DNA from: a virus
DNA: 23,148 bases
Strand: one strand, 5' to 3'
IMG/VR virus record: IMGVR_UViG_3300049215_000074
Location: 1-23,148 of that record
In this document: positions 1-4,331 of the stretch, one piece after another
How the letters are laid out: the number at the start of each line of letters is the position of its first letter
How positions within the stretch are numbered: position 1 is the stretch's first letter
Notes under the pieces: generated by a model
Database searches by the model: none
Told to the model about the DNA's origin: nothing
What the model saw: the letters and a program-made list of their open reading frames with translations, nothing else
Program-made: the position numbers and the translations under genes

Positions 1-48
1 ACGAGTACCCTTGCGGCCCTTGCTCTTTTTGACGATCCACAAATTTTC

Positions 49-123
49 GCCTCATAAGCATTGTGGTTGATGCACCGGGCCTGTACCCCGGACAAGTGGG
101 TTAAACTCCTACATGAGGCTCCA
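49..123 (+). tRNA. tRNA, anticodon TGT (probable Thr), with C33
   Basis: The acceptor strands GCCTCAT and ATGAGGC pair over 7 bp, followed by T73 and an encoded CCA. The anticodon stem CCGGG/CCCGG encloses the loop CCTGTAC, which puts TGT at 34-36 and C rather than the near-universal T at 33. The T-stem GTGGG/CCTAC has one G.T pair and the T-loop TTAAACT is degenerate. The D-arm is short (GCA/TGC). The fold is clear; the threonine assignment rests on the anticodon only. Confidence 0.65.
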
Positions 124-195
124 TATCCTACCTCCGGGTAGATGGGTGACACCTACCAAGTGGTGTGATGGGTGGAAGAAACCATCCAGAAATTC

Positions 196-210
196 GTCCA
201 AATAATGGAC
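196..210 (+). repeat. Dispersed 15-nt hairpin repeat, copy 1 (A form)
   Basis: GTCCAAATAATGGAC: arms GTCCA/TGGAC around an AATAA loop. It lies between the first tRNA and tRNA-His. The upstream flank (CCATCC, then AATTC) resembles the flank of copy 14 at 21884, and the downstream flank AACAAGT is shared with copy 2 at 3075. Confidence 0.9.
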
Positions 211-217
211 AACAAGT

Positions 218-297
218 GTGGCCGTGCTAACTGTTGAGACGTTAGACAAGACTGTGACCCTTGCTTCTCGTGGGTTTAATTCCCACCGGCCACCCCA
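218..297 (+). tRNA. tRNA-His (GTG)
   Basis: Acceptor GTGGCCG/CGGCCAC is perfect, with discriminator C73 and encoded CCA; C73 is the bacterial tRNA-His signature. The anticodon loop CTGTGAC places GTG at 34-36. The base at -1 is T, so the G-1 that HisRS needs would have to come from processing or addition. D-stem CTAA/TTAG and T-stem GTGGG/CCCAC are complete; the T-loop is TTTAATT. Confidence 0.8.
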
Positions 298-388
298 ATT
301 GCGGTTCTGGGTAACGGATTAAAGGTTGGGTAACAACCGCCGCAGCAAGGTGCCAGAGAAGCTGATTCGGACGCAGCCTCCGCCCTAA

Positions 389-462
389 GGCGGAGTCTTC
401 TATGTGGTAGGATACTGGCTTGATGCAGCAAGAGGTTGATGGTTCGAATCCATCCTGTTCCA
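389..462 (+). tRNA. Degenerate tRNA-like gene, anticodon unclear
   Basis: A perfect T-arm (GATGG, TTCGAAT, CCATC at 438-454) and a D-arm with GTGGT in its loop (398-412) are visible, and the acceptor GGCGGAG/CTGTTCC pairs at 5 of 7 positions including a G.T. No CCA is encoded. The anticodon region folds only as CTTG/CAAG around a 6-nt loop, so no anticodon can be assigned. Its first seven bases also close a perfect hairpin with 378-384 (CTCCGCC, loop CTAA, GGCGGAG), which would compete with the tRNA fold. It may be a decaying tRNA. Confidence 0.4.
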
Positions 463-471
463 GCGTTTTGC

Positions 472-535
472 GGAGCGGTAGCTCAAGGGAGGAGCACTTG
501 CAAACCCGCTTTCCAGTTCGACTCTGGTATCGGTG
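472..535 (+). tRNA. tRNA fragment or heavily degenerate tRNA
   Basis: A textbook D-arm (GCTC, loop AAGGGAG, GAGC at 481-495) follows GGAGCGG and TA exactly where an acceptor strand would sit, and a T-arm CCAG/CTGG with loop TTCGACT follows at 513-527. The anticodon arm does not pair and no 3' acceptor strand or CCA matches, so it is probably a broken tRNA gene. Confidence 0.3.
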
Positions 536-558
536 AGGACCGGCGGGACTTTTTAAAT

Positions 559-633
559 GGGGGCAGCAGCGGGCTGCGGGAATCTCTTGCAAAGATTTCG
601 TCTGGTAGGGTTCAACTCCCTCGGCCTCCACCA
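559..633 (+). tRNA. tRNA-Ala (TGC), or the acceptor half of a permuted tmRNA
   Basis: Read as a tRNA: acceptor GGGGGCA/GGCCTCC with the alanine identity pair G3.T70, A73 and encoded CCA; perfect anticodon stem AATCT/AGATT with loop CTTGCAA (TGC, T33); T-loop TTCAACT. The D-arm is poor (about 15 nt, no T8, no standard loop), which is odd for a working tRNA. The stretch ATTTCG...GGGTTCAACTCCC ending CTCCACCA closely resembles the 3' end of bacterial tmRNA, so this segment may belong to the tmRNA candidate that overlaps it. Confidence 0.5.
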
Positions 634-842
634 TAAGTTTTGGGGGTGTATTTCGACGGGCATTGTCAGATGTCTATCGGGTTGCATCTACTGACATAGC
701 GAGGAACGAGACGCACCGCGACGCCAGCCAAGCCCCAATGCACTTCGCGGGAGACCATGACAGTGGTCTTTGGCTGTCACCACGAGAAGTAAGTCGGTTC
801 CCCAATCCACGGGGGCCGCATTCAAGCCGCGTATACATTTTT
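559..842 (+). ncRNA. ssrA: Candidate circularly permuted tmRNA
   Basis: An alanine-type acceptor half with T-loop TTCAACT and CCA end (to 633) is followed after only 8 nt by a tmRNA-like 5' end at 642: GGGGG, then TTCGACGGG at 652-660. This 3'-half-then-5'-half order is the permuted arrangement known from alphaproteobacterial and cyanobacterial tmRNA. 642-646 pair with 625-629 including G3.T70. A helix-2 candidate joins the halves: 667-672 CAGATG with 599-604 CGTCTG, 676-678 with 594-596, and 682-686 TTGCA with 588-592 TGCAA. No convincing tag reading frame (ending like LAA) was found, and the 3' limit is a guess bounded by tRNA-Phe. Local hairpins (581-597; 665-695) are competing folds. Confidence 0.45.
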
Positions 843-918
843 GCCTACTGAGCTAGTGCGGTCATAGCAGCGGATTGAAGCCCCGCCGAAACCCGTTCGA
901 CTCGGGTAGTAGGCACCA
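843..918 (+). tRNA. tRNA-Phe (GAA)
   Basis: Acceptor GCCTACT/AGTAGGC is perfect, with A73 and encoded CCA. D-stem GCTA/TAGC, anticodon loop TTGAAGC with GAA at 34-36, T-stem ACCCG/CGGGT with loop TTCGACT. The anticodon stem GCGGA/CCCGC has an A-C mismatch next to the loop. Confidence 0.8.
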
Positions 919-919
919 T

Positions 920-993
920 CAGTGACTGGGGTAATGGTTGCCTCCAACTTCGGGATAGTTGTGGAGAAAGTTCGATTCTTTCGTCGCTGACCA
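920..993 (+). tRNA. tRNA-Pro (GGG), with C33
   Basis: Acceptor CAGTGAC/GTCGCTG (one T.G) gives C1-G72 with A73, the bacterial proline signature. The perfect anticodon stem CAACT/AGTTG encloses TCGGGAT, putting GGG at 34-36 and C at 33. T-stem GAAAG/CTTTC, loop TTCGATT, CCA encoded. It is the first of three adjacent proline-type tRNAs. Confidence 0.75.
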
Positions 994-999
994 TTTTAT

Positions 1000-1084
1000 C
1001 AGGGGGTGGGCCAACGGCTGGCCACTCGCTTCGGATGCGAGTCCTGAAAGGGATATGCAGGTTCGAATCCTGTCCTCCTGACCA
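1000..1084 (+). tRNA. tRNA with proline anticodon CGG and a long variable arm
   Basis: Acceptor CAGGGGG/CCTCCTG, A73 and CCA; D-stem GGCC/GGCC; anticodon stem CTCGC/GCGAG with loop TTCGGAT (CGG at 34-36, T33); T-stem GCAGG/CCTGT. The variable region between GCGAG and GCAGG is 15 nt and can form a short stem (TCC/GGA), as in class II tRNAs (Ser, Leu, Tyr). C1-G72, A73 and G35-G36 still match proline identity, so an enlarged tRNA-Pro is more likely than a mis-assigned Ser or Leu tRNA. Confidence 0.8.
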
Positions 1085-1088
1085 TATC

Positions 1089-1175
1089 CGGGGTGTAAAT
1101 CGGTAGATGGTAGCCGACCTCTTTTGGAAAGAGGAGATAAGATCACTGGAGGTTCGAGTCCTCTCACCCCGACCA
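1089..1175 (+). tRNA. tRNA-Pro (TGG) with enlarged variable region
   Basis: Acceptor CGGGGTG/CACCCCG (C1-G72), A73, CCA. D-stem TCGG/CCGA, perfect anticodon stem CCTCT/AGAGG with loop TTTGGAA (TGG, T33), T-stem GGAGG/CCTCT. The variable region is about 13 nt without an obvious stem, longer than the 4-5 nt of normal tRNA-Pro. With its two neighbours it would cover all four proline codons. Confidence 0.8.
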
Positions 1176-1180
1176 GTTTT

Positions 1181-1432
1181 ATGAGCGAAGTTCGTTGGCC
1201 CACAAAACAAGAAGATGCTCTCTGGGAAGCATGTCACCAAAAAGAATGTTCTTTTGGGGCGCACTGCACAAGACTAAAAAGAGTCTCCGAAACTGAGTGC
1301 AGACTCAAATGTATGTGTGGTTGGCAAACAACGCTTCCTTATCTTACAGACTGGGATGAACTTTGTAAGAATTGGGACGAAGAGAAGAAAAAACATATTG
1401 AGGCCCTATCGGCAATTGGAAAGTCAACCTGA
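1181..1432 (+). CDS. Small cysteine-rich protein between tRNAs
   Basis: 83 residues starting at the ATG 5 nt after the CCA of tRNA-Pro(TGG). No Shine-Dalgarno site fits in that gap, so translation would be leaderless on a transcript trimmed at the tRNA 3' end, or coupled in some other way. Seven Cys and two His (CHQKEC, HC, CRLKCMC) suggest metal binding but match no family I recognise. The last 31 nt overlap the start of tRNA-Arg(ACG). The mixed acidic/aromatic composition looks like real protein. Confidence 0.6.
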   Translation: MSEVRWPTKQEDALWEACHQKECSFGAHCTRLKRVSETECRLKCMCGWQTTLPYLTDWDELCKNWDEEKKKHIEALSAIGKST

Positions 1433-1478
1433 CTACGAATCAGATGAAGTCTCCGTTCGAATCGGAGTAGGGCTACCA
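1402..1478 (+). tRNA. tRNA-Arg (ACG)
   Basis: Acceptor GGCCCTA/TAGGGCT with a G1.T72 wobble, A73 and CCA. Anticodon stem CCTGA/TCAGA (outer pair mismatched) with loop CTACGAA, so ACG at 34-36; A34 would be read as inosine if TadA acts on it. T-stem CTCCG/CGGAG. Its 5' part doubles as the 3' end of the small gene before it. Confidence 0.75.
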
Positions 1479-1479
1479 C

Positions 1480-1556
1480 ATGGGCGAAGCGTAACTGGAT
1501 ACGCACTTGTCTCCAAAACAAGCATTTAGAGAGTTCGAATCTCTCCGCCCATGCCA
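1480..1556 (+). tRNA. tRNA-Trp (CCA)
   Basis: Perfect acceptor ATGGGCG/CGCCCAT with G73 (tryptophan discriminator) and encoded CCA. D-stem GCGT/ACGC, anticodon stem CTTGT/ACAAG with loop CTCCAAA, T-stem GAGAG/CTCTC. It starts one base after the CCA of tRNA-Arg. Confidence 0.9.
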
Positions 1557-1560
1557 TTTT

Positions 1561-1743
1561 ATGAGAATAGTTGAGTGCAGACACGTATTTGACGGACAAC
1601 ATCCTTCGTTGGGGATTGTGGAGAATGGATATTTTTATCCATTTGGATCGACTGCGTACGAAGCGGCAGGGGATACTAAACTTAAACTCAACGAAAGTTT
1701 TGTAAGATATCCAATCGAAAGAACGGTTGTTGTGGAAATTTAG
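1561..1743 (+). CDS. Small protein between tRNA-Trp and tRNA-Met
   Basis: 60 residues; the ATG lies 4 nt after the CCA of tRNA-Trp, with no room for a ribosome binding site. The TAG stop shares its last G with the first base of the next tRNA. The sequence (MRIVECRHVFDG..., several beta-type aromatic stretches, C-terminal VVVEI) matches no family I know. It is an exact fit between two tRNAs. Confidence 0.55.
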   Translation: MRIVECRHVFDGQHPSLGIVENGYFYPFGSTAYEAAGDTKLKLNESFVRYPIERTVVVEI

Positions 1744-1814
1744 CCGCACCCGTACGGTACGGACTCTGCTCTCATAAGGCGGAAGGTTCAGTTCGAATCT
1801 GAAGTGCGGTACCA
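1743..1814 (+). tRNA. tRNA with anticodon CAT (Met or lysidine-type Ile)
   Basis: Acceptor GCCGCAC/GTGCGGT (G1.T72), A73, CCA. Anticodon stem CTGCT/GGCGG with two T.G pairs, loop CTCATAA. There is no C1-A72 mismatch, so it is not an initiator. Elongator Met and the AUA-reading tRNA-Ile (needs TilS) cannot be separated by eye. T-stem TTCAG/CTGAA. Confidence 0.75.
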
Positions 1815-1817
1815 AGT

Positions 1818-2015
1818 ATGTTGATCACACACGAACTTCGTTGTCGTTACGAGCACGAACCAGAAGCACAGAGGATTTTAGCAAGGGCTGCGGCAGCTAA
1901 GTACGAACTAGATTTAGCTACAGCCGAATACGACATATATGTTCGTAAAAGAATTCTGCCGGAATCCTCGGGCGAGGCGCTGGGACTTATAAACCCGGTT
2001 GTTGTCAGCAGATAG
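1818..2015 (+). CDS. Small Ala/Glu-rich helical protein between tRNAs
   Basis: 65 residues from the ATG 3 nt after the CCA of the CAT tRNA; no ribosome binding site fits. The N-terminal 46 residues are a likely amphipathic helix (REL/AAAKYELDLATAEY type). The last 19 codons lie inside the next tRNA (58 nt overlap), so the C-terminus may simply be tRNA sequence read through to a stop. No family recognised. Confidence 0.5.
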   Translation: MLITHELRCRYEHEPEAQRILARAAAAKYELDLATAEYDIYVRKRILPESSGEALGLINPVVVSR

Positions 2016-2052
2016 CTGATGCGCGACGGTTCGAATCCGTCTTCCGGTCCCA
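1958..2052 (+). tRNA. Class II-like tRNA, anticodon TAT (uncertain)
   Basis: Acceptor GCCGGAA/TTCCGGT (G1.T72) with C73 and CCA; T-stem GACGG/CCGTC with TTCGAAT. The anticodon loop CTTATAA is flanked by GGG/CCC plus an A-A mismatch, giving TAT (Ile, AUA codon). The variable region is about 27 nt with a 5-bp stem TCAGC/GCTGA, a class II trait found in Leu, Ser and Tyr tRNAs but not Ile. The D-arm is very short (CCTC/GAGG, 4-nt loop). A leucine tRNA with a shifted anticodon is possible. 95 nt in all. Confidence 0.65.
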
Positions 2053-2053
2053 C

Positions 2054-2128
2054 GGGTTGCAAGCTTAGATGGCGAAGCAGTAGGCTCTTAACCTTCAGAA
2101 CAGAGTTCGATTCTCTGGCAACCCACCA
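2054..2128 (+). tRNA. tRNA-Lys (CTT)
   Basis: Perfect acceptor GGGTTGC/GCAACCC, A73, CCA. D-stem GCTT/AAGC, anticodon loop CTCTTAA in a stem with one T-T mismatch, T-stem CAGAG/CTCTG with TTCGATT. One base separates it from the preceding tRNA. Confidence 0.85.
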
Positions 2129-2140
2129 GAATTGTAAAAT

Positions 2141-2332
2141 ATGTATCCTCCAGAGTTGACAGAAGACGAATTATTTTATTATATGGAAGTCAGCGATGAA
2201 AAATTGTCTGATCTTACAGCGGAAATTTGGGAACAAATACCAAGCGCCTGTGTGTCAGACCCTGCAAGATGTACTCGTCTTTGTCAATATTGGAGTGTAT
2301 TCAAAGAGTTGCAACGCAGAAGACAAATTTAA
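2141..2332 (+). CDS. Small acidic protein between the two tRNA-Lys genes
   Basis: 63 residues, ATG 12 nt after the CCA of tRNA-Lys(CTT), in an A/T-rich gap without a Shine-Dalgarno site. Acidic N-terminal half (ELTEDELFYYMEVSDEKLSDL), basic C-terminus (ELQRRRQI), three Cys. No family recognised. It is the only one of the four inter-tRNA ORFs that does not run into the next tRNA. Confidence 0.65.
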   Translation: MYPPELTEDELFYYMEVSDEKLSDLTAEIWEQIPSACVSDPARCTRLCQYWSVFKELQRRRQI

Positions 2333-2359
2333 ATTCACGATTTGAGTCCTAGGTAAATT

Positions 2360-2435
2360 GGGAGCGTAATTCAATGCCTAGAAGACCGATCTTTTAAATC
2401 GTGAAATGCGGGTTGGAGTCCCGCCGCTCCCACCA
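2360..2435 (+). tRNA. tRNA-Lys (TTT)
   Basis: Perfect acceptor GGGAGCG/CGCTCCC, A73, CCA. Anticodon stem CCGAT/ATCGT (outer mismatch), loop CTTTTAA. T-stem GCGGG/CCCGC with loop TTGGAGT, where G replaces the usual C56. Bases 2332-2344 upstream are complementary to the 3' side of the anticodon arm, an alternative pairing. Confidence 0.85.
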
Positions 2436-2440
2436 ATTTC

Positions 2441-2515
2441 GCAGCCGTCGTCCAATGCAAAGGGCCTCGGTCTTCTAAACCGAAGATGGGAGTTGGATTC
2501 TCCCCGGCTGCTCCA
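2441..2515 (+). tRNA. tRNA-Arg (TCT)
   Basis: Perfect acceptor GCAGCCG/CGGCTGC, T73, CCA. Anticodon stem TCGGT/ACCGA with loop CTTCTAA; T-stem GGGAG/CTCCC with loop TTGGATT, again G at position 56. It reads AGA codons. Confidence 0.85.
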
Positions 2516-2519
2516 TTTT

Positions 2520-2595
2520 GACCCGGTAACTTAACGGAAAAAGCGGTTCGGTCCTAACGAATCAGATGTCGGTTCAAGTCCGGCCCGGGTTTCCA
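2520..2595 (+). tRNA. tRNA-Arg (CCT)
   Basis: Acceptor GACCCGG/CCGGGTT (G1.T72), T73, CCA. Anticodon stem GTTCG/CGAAT with loop GTCCTAA, so CCT for AGG codons. T-stem GTCGG/CCGGC with TTCAAGT. The D-stem is weak (CTT/AAG). Confidence 0.75.
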
Positions 2596-2602
2596 AGTTT
2601 TT

Positions 2603-2678
2603 GCCCGCATATCTGCCCTCCCTCCGAAGGAGTACGCAGTAATTGGAGATGTCGGTTCGAGTCCGGCTGCGGGTTCCA
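2603..2678 (+). tRNA. tRNA-Arg (CCG), apparently without a D-arm
   Basis: Acceptor GCCCGCA/TGCGGGT, T73, CCA and T-stem GTCGG/CCGGC with TTCGAGT are intact. The only hairpin in the middle is CTCC/GGAG with loop CTCCGAA (CCG, T33), lying just 9 nt after the acceptor strand. That leaves no room for a D-arm and about 17 nt before the T-stem. The flanks CTGC and GCAG could lengthen the anticodon arm. Total length is normal (76 nt). It is either a D-armless tRNA or a rearranged one. Confidence 0.55.
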
Positions 2679-2679
2679 T

Positions 2680-2757
2680 GCCGAGGTGGCCGAGTGGTCT
2701 ATGGCGCTAGTCCTACAAACTAGTTTTTCGTAGGTTCAAATCCTACCCTCGGTACCA
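2680..2757 (+). tRNA. tRNA, anticodon TAC (Val by anticodon), with C33
   Basis: Acceptor GCCGAGG/CCTCGGT (G1.T72), A73, CCA. Perfect anticodon stem CTAGT/ACTAG around CCTACAA gives TAC at 34-36 and C33. The D-arm (GGCCGAGTGGT...GGC) looks like that of Leu/Ser tRNAs, but the variable region is only 6 nt. T-stem GTAGG/CCTAC, TTCAAAT. Confidence 0.75.
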
Positions 2758-2764
2758 TCTTCAT

Positions 2765-2841
2765 CCCGACCTAGCTCAATTGGCGAGAGCATTCGGTCGA
2801 TAACCGAAAGGTTGACCGTTCGATGCGGTCGGTCGGGACCA
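2765..2841 (+). tRNA. tRNA-Ile (GAT), with C33
   Basis: Perfect acceptor CCCGACC/GGTCGGG, A73, CCA. D-stem GCTC/GAGC, perfect anticodon stem TTCGG/CCGAA with loop TCGATAA: GAT at 34-36 and C33. T-stem GACCG/CGGTC with TTCGATG. Confidence 0.85.
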
Positions 2842-2848
2842 TCTTAAA

Positions 2849-2923
2849 GCGGGCGTGGTATAGCGGCTAGTGCCCTGTCCTTCCAAGTCAGAGACGCGGG
2901 TTCGACTCCCGCCGCCCGCTCCA
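2849..2923 (+). tRNA. tRNA-Gly (TCC)
   Basis: Perfect acceptor GCGGGCG/CGCCCGC, T73 (bacterial glycine discriminator), CCA. Anticodon loop CTTCCAA; T-stem GCGGG/CCCGC with TTCGACT. It is the last gene of the tRNA array. Confidence 0.9.
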
Positions 2924-2970
2924 TTTCAATCCATCAAACAAAGGAAATCGCTAGGGCTACGAAGAAAGCT

Positions 2971-3075
2971 ATGAAGCATTCGGAGAAGAAAGAAACTCCT
3001 TCGATGGAAGCAAAGTACCACTCCAAGTCCTTCTTGAAGAAGGCCGCAACTCTGGCCTCCAAGAAAAAGAAATAG
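2971..3075 (+). CDS. Very small lysine-rich protein
   Basis: 34 residues, MKHSEKKETPSMEAKYHSK... ending KKKK; about a third lysine. The TAG stop shares its G with repeat copy 2. Such short basic proteins recur in this window (6714, 20858) and are common in phages, where some are thought to bind DNA; that role is a guess here. A weak AAGGAAA lies 30 nt upstream, too far to set the start firmly. Confidence 0.5.
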   Translation: MKHSEKKETPSMEAKYHSKSFLKKAATLASKKKK

Positions 3076-3089
3076 TCCATTATTTGGAC
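3075..3089 (-). repeat. Dispersed 15-nt hairpin repeat, copy 2 (A form, reverse)
   Basis: GTCCATTATTTGGAC on the given strand. It lies just past the tRNA array, in opposite orientation to copy 1 at the array's left side, and both are followed by AACAAGT. Confidence 0.9.
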
Positions 3090-3096
3090 AACAAGT

Positions 3097-3116
3097 TTAG
3101 TCCGGAACAGGACTAA
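3097..3116 (+). other. Short hairpin after the tRNA block
   Basis: TTAGTCC, loop GGAACA, GGACTAA: a perfect 7-bp stem. There is no following T-run, so it is not a standard intrinsic terminator; it may end the tRNA transcript or shape the leader of the next gene. Confidence 0.4.
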
Positions 3117-3155
3117 TCAGACCCGAGCCAAGAGCCGGGAATCCACGAGAGCAAT

Positions 3156-3395
3156 ATGCCCGAGTCAACAATCACAGCCGACCTGCGTGTGAAAAGCTGT
3201 GTGGTTAGTAGCTTTCCCAAACCCCCAAAAGGACGCCAATCGCTTTGGACCGGAAAGGCGGAGGAGGTTCTGGAAATCAAGGCAGACGGAGAGTGGGGAG
3301 AATTTTCTTACCCCGTATCCCTGCACTTCTCTACTAGCCCCGGACACCCAGTAATCCCTATGGGAAAAATCAAAATCACAATTGAGACCGCTTAG
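3156..3395 (+). CDS. Hypothetical 79-residue protein
   Basis: Starts at ATG 3156 after CACGAGAGCAAT (weak GAGAG site) and ends 19 nt before the next gene. Mostly beta-prone and polar (TITADLRVKSCVV..., KIKITIET at the end), with no membrane segment. No family recognised. It reads in the same direction as the virion genes that follow. Confidence 0.6.
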   Translation: MPESTITADLRVKSCVVSSFPKPPKGRQSLWTGKAEEVLEIKADGEWGEFSYPVSLHFSTSPGHPVIPMGKIKITIETA

Positions 3396-3414
3396 GTCTC
3401 TGAAGGAATCTTCA

Positions 3415-4062
3415 ATGGCTCGTCAAGATACCGTAGCCGGTTACTACAATTTCCCGGCACCTATCGCACAAACTACGGAAACTGCTACTCTCGCGCCGTC
3501 GGCGTCGGGCGTTTACGCTGGTTTCCCCTCCCCCATCTTCCCGCTGTCCACCACCACCTATCCGACGTTGGTCTATGTAGCACCGTCTCCTGATATCGCA
3601 TACGGAGAACTGGATGGTCACGCTTTTGAAGTGAAGATCACCGGCAAGATCACCACGACCGCAACCGCAAACCTGACCATCAACCTGTATCAGGTGACGA
3701 ACGCAGCCATTGCCGTAGGTCCTTCAGGAAGTGGATACCCGGCTACTCTTACGGCAGGTCCTTCGGGAACCGGCGTGACTAAGCTCACGACTGGAACCGC
3801 AACGGCTGTCGGTACGAACGGAGCCTCGATCAACTTCTCCTTGTATCAGCAGTACATCTGGGATTCGGTTAGCAAGGCGCTGTATTGTGCGAACGCACAG
3901 ACTCAGTTCATCAAGGGAGCGACTGTATCGGTTACTCAGTCTGCTGCTACGGTGGCAAGCCTTGGCACTTCGGACCTGAACTTCTTCCCGACGTTCACCG
4001 TTTCCGCTCTTGGCACAGGGGTGACCCTGACTCTGTCGGAGTTCGTCATCAACCGCACGTAA
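3415..4062 (+). CDS. Putative virion structural protein, Thr/Ala/Ser-rich
   Basis: 215 residues from ATG 3415, set by GAAGGA 8 nt upstream; an in-frame upstream codon at 3382 has no such site. Rich in Thr, Ala, Ser and Gly with alternating beta-type strands (ITGKITTTATANLTINLYQV), the composition of phage decoration, fibre or tail-knob proteins. No catalytic motif. It is followed by a terminator hairpin, so it may be the last gene of its transcript. The virion role is inferred from composition and place. Confidence 0.65.
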   Translation: MARQDTVAGYYNFPAPIAQTTETATLAPSASGVYAGFPSPIFPLSTTTYPTLVYVAPSPDIAYGELDGHAFEVKITGKITTTATANLTINLYQVTNAAIAVGPSGSGYPATLTAGPSGTGVTKLTTGTATAVGTNGASINFSLYQQYIWDSVSKALYCANAQTQFIKGATVSVTQSAATVASLGTSDLNFFPTFTVSALGTGVTLTLSEFVINRT

Positions 4063-4070
4063 TCCAAACC

Positions 4071-4098
4071 ATAGGGGGCCTCCGGGTCCCCTATTCTT
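4071..4098 (+). terminator. Intrinsic terminator candidate
   Basis: ATAGGGGG and TCCCCTAT form an 8-bp stem (one G.T) around CCTCCGGG, followed by T-rich TCTT. It begins 8 nt after the stop of the structural gene. Confidence 0.6.
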
Positions 4099-4108
4099 AT
4101 GAGGTCCA

Positions 4109-4321
4109 ATGATAGAATGGCTTCTCTTTATTGGATTTCTGATCGTCTGCGGATGGGGGGTCGATAGGCACCTTCGTTTGCGAGACGTGGAAATTGCCCT
4201 CAAAGATCATTTGGGCGACCTTCTTGTCGTCCGCGATTCCGCCCCCAAATCCTGTCAGTGTTGTATGCAAAGTCGGGTGCTGGAATTCAAAGCGTTAATA
4301 CGCGATCACTTTAAATTATGA
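4109..4321 (+). CDS. Small membrane-anchored protein
   Basis: 70 residues. Residues 1-17 (MIEWLLFIGFLIVCGWG) are one hydrophobic segment followed by Asp/Arg-rich sequence, as in a single-pass inner-membrane protein with a cytoplasmic tail, or an uncleaved signal. A CQCC cluster sits near residue 50. GAGGTCC precedes the ATG by 4 nt. A lysis role (spanin-like) is possible but there is no supporting motif. Confidence 0.6.
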   Translation: MIEWLLFIGFLIVCGWGVDRHLRLRDVEIALKDHLGDLLVVRDSAPKSCQCCMQSRVLEFKALIRDHFKL

Positions 4322-4331
4322 AGGACCAACC

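Noticed and set aside
378-400. Hairpin CTCCGCC/GGCGGAG as an intrinsic terminator
   Set aside because: Only a short mixed TCTTCT follows, and the 3' arm coincides with the acceptor strand of a tRNA-like gene.
663-851. Forward ORF at 663-851 as a protein gene
   Set aside because: Starts at TTG without a ribosome site, lies in the tmRNA-like region and ends inside tRNA-Phe; composition looks non-coding.
242-2062. Reverse-strand ORFs across the tRNA block (242-634, 845-1264, 1339-1815, 1847-2062)
   Set aside because: They repeat GFEPS/GLEPP/RIEL-type strings that are T-arm sequences read backwards; such frames are typical artefacts of tRNA arrays.
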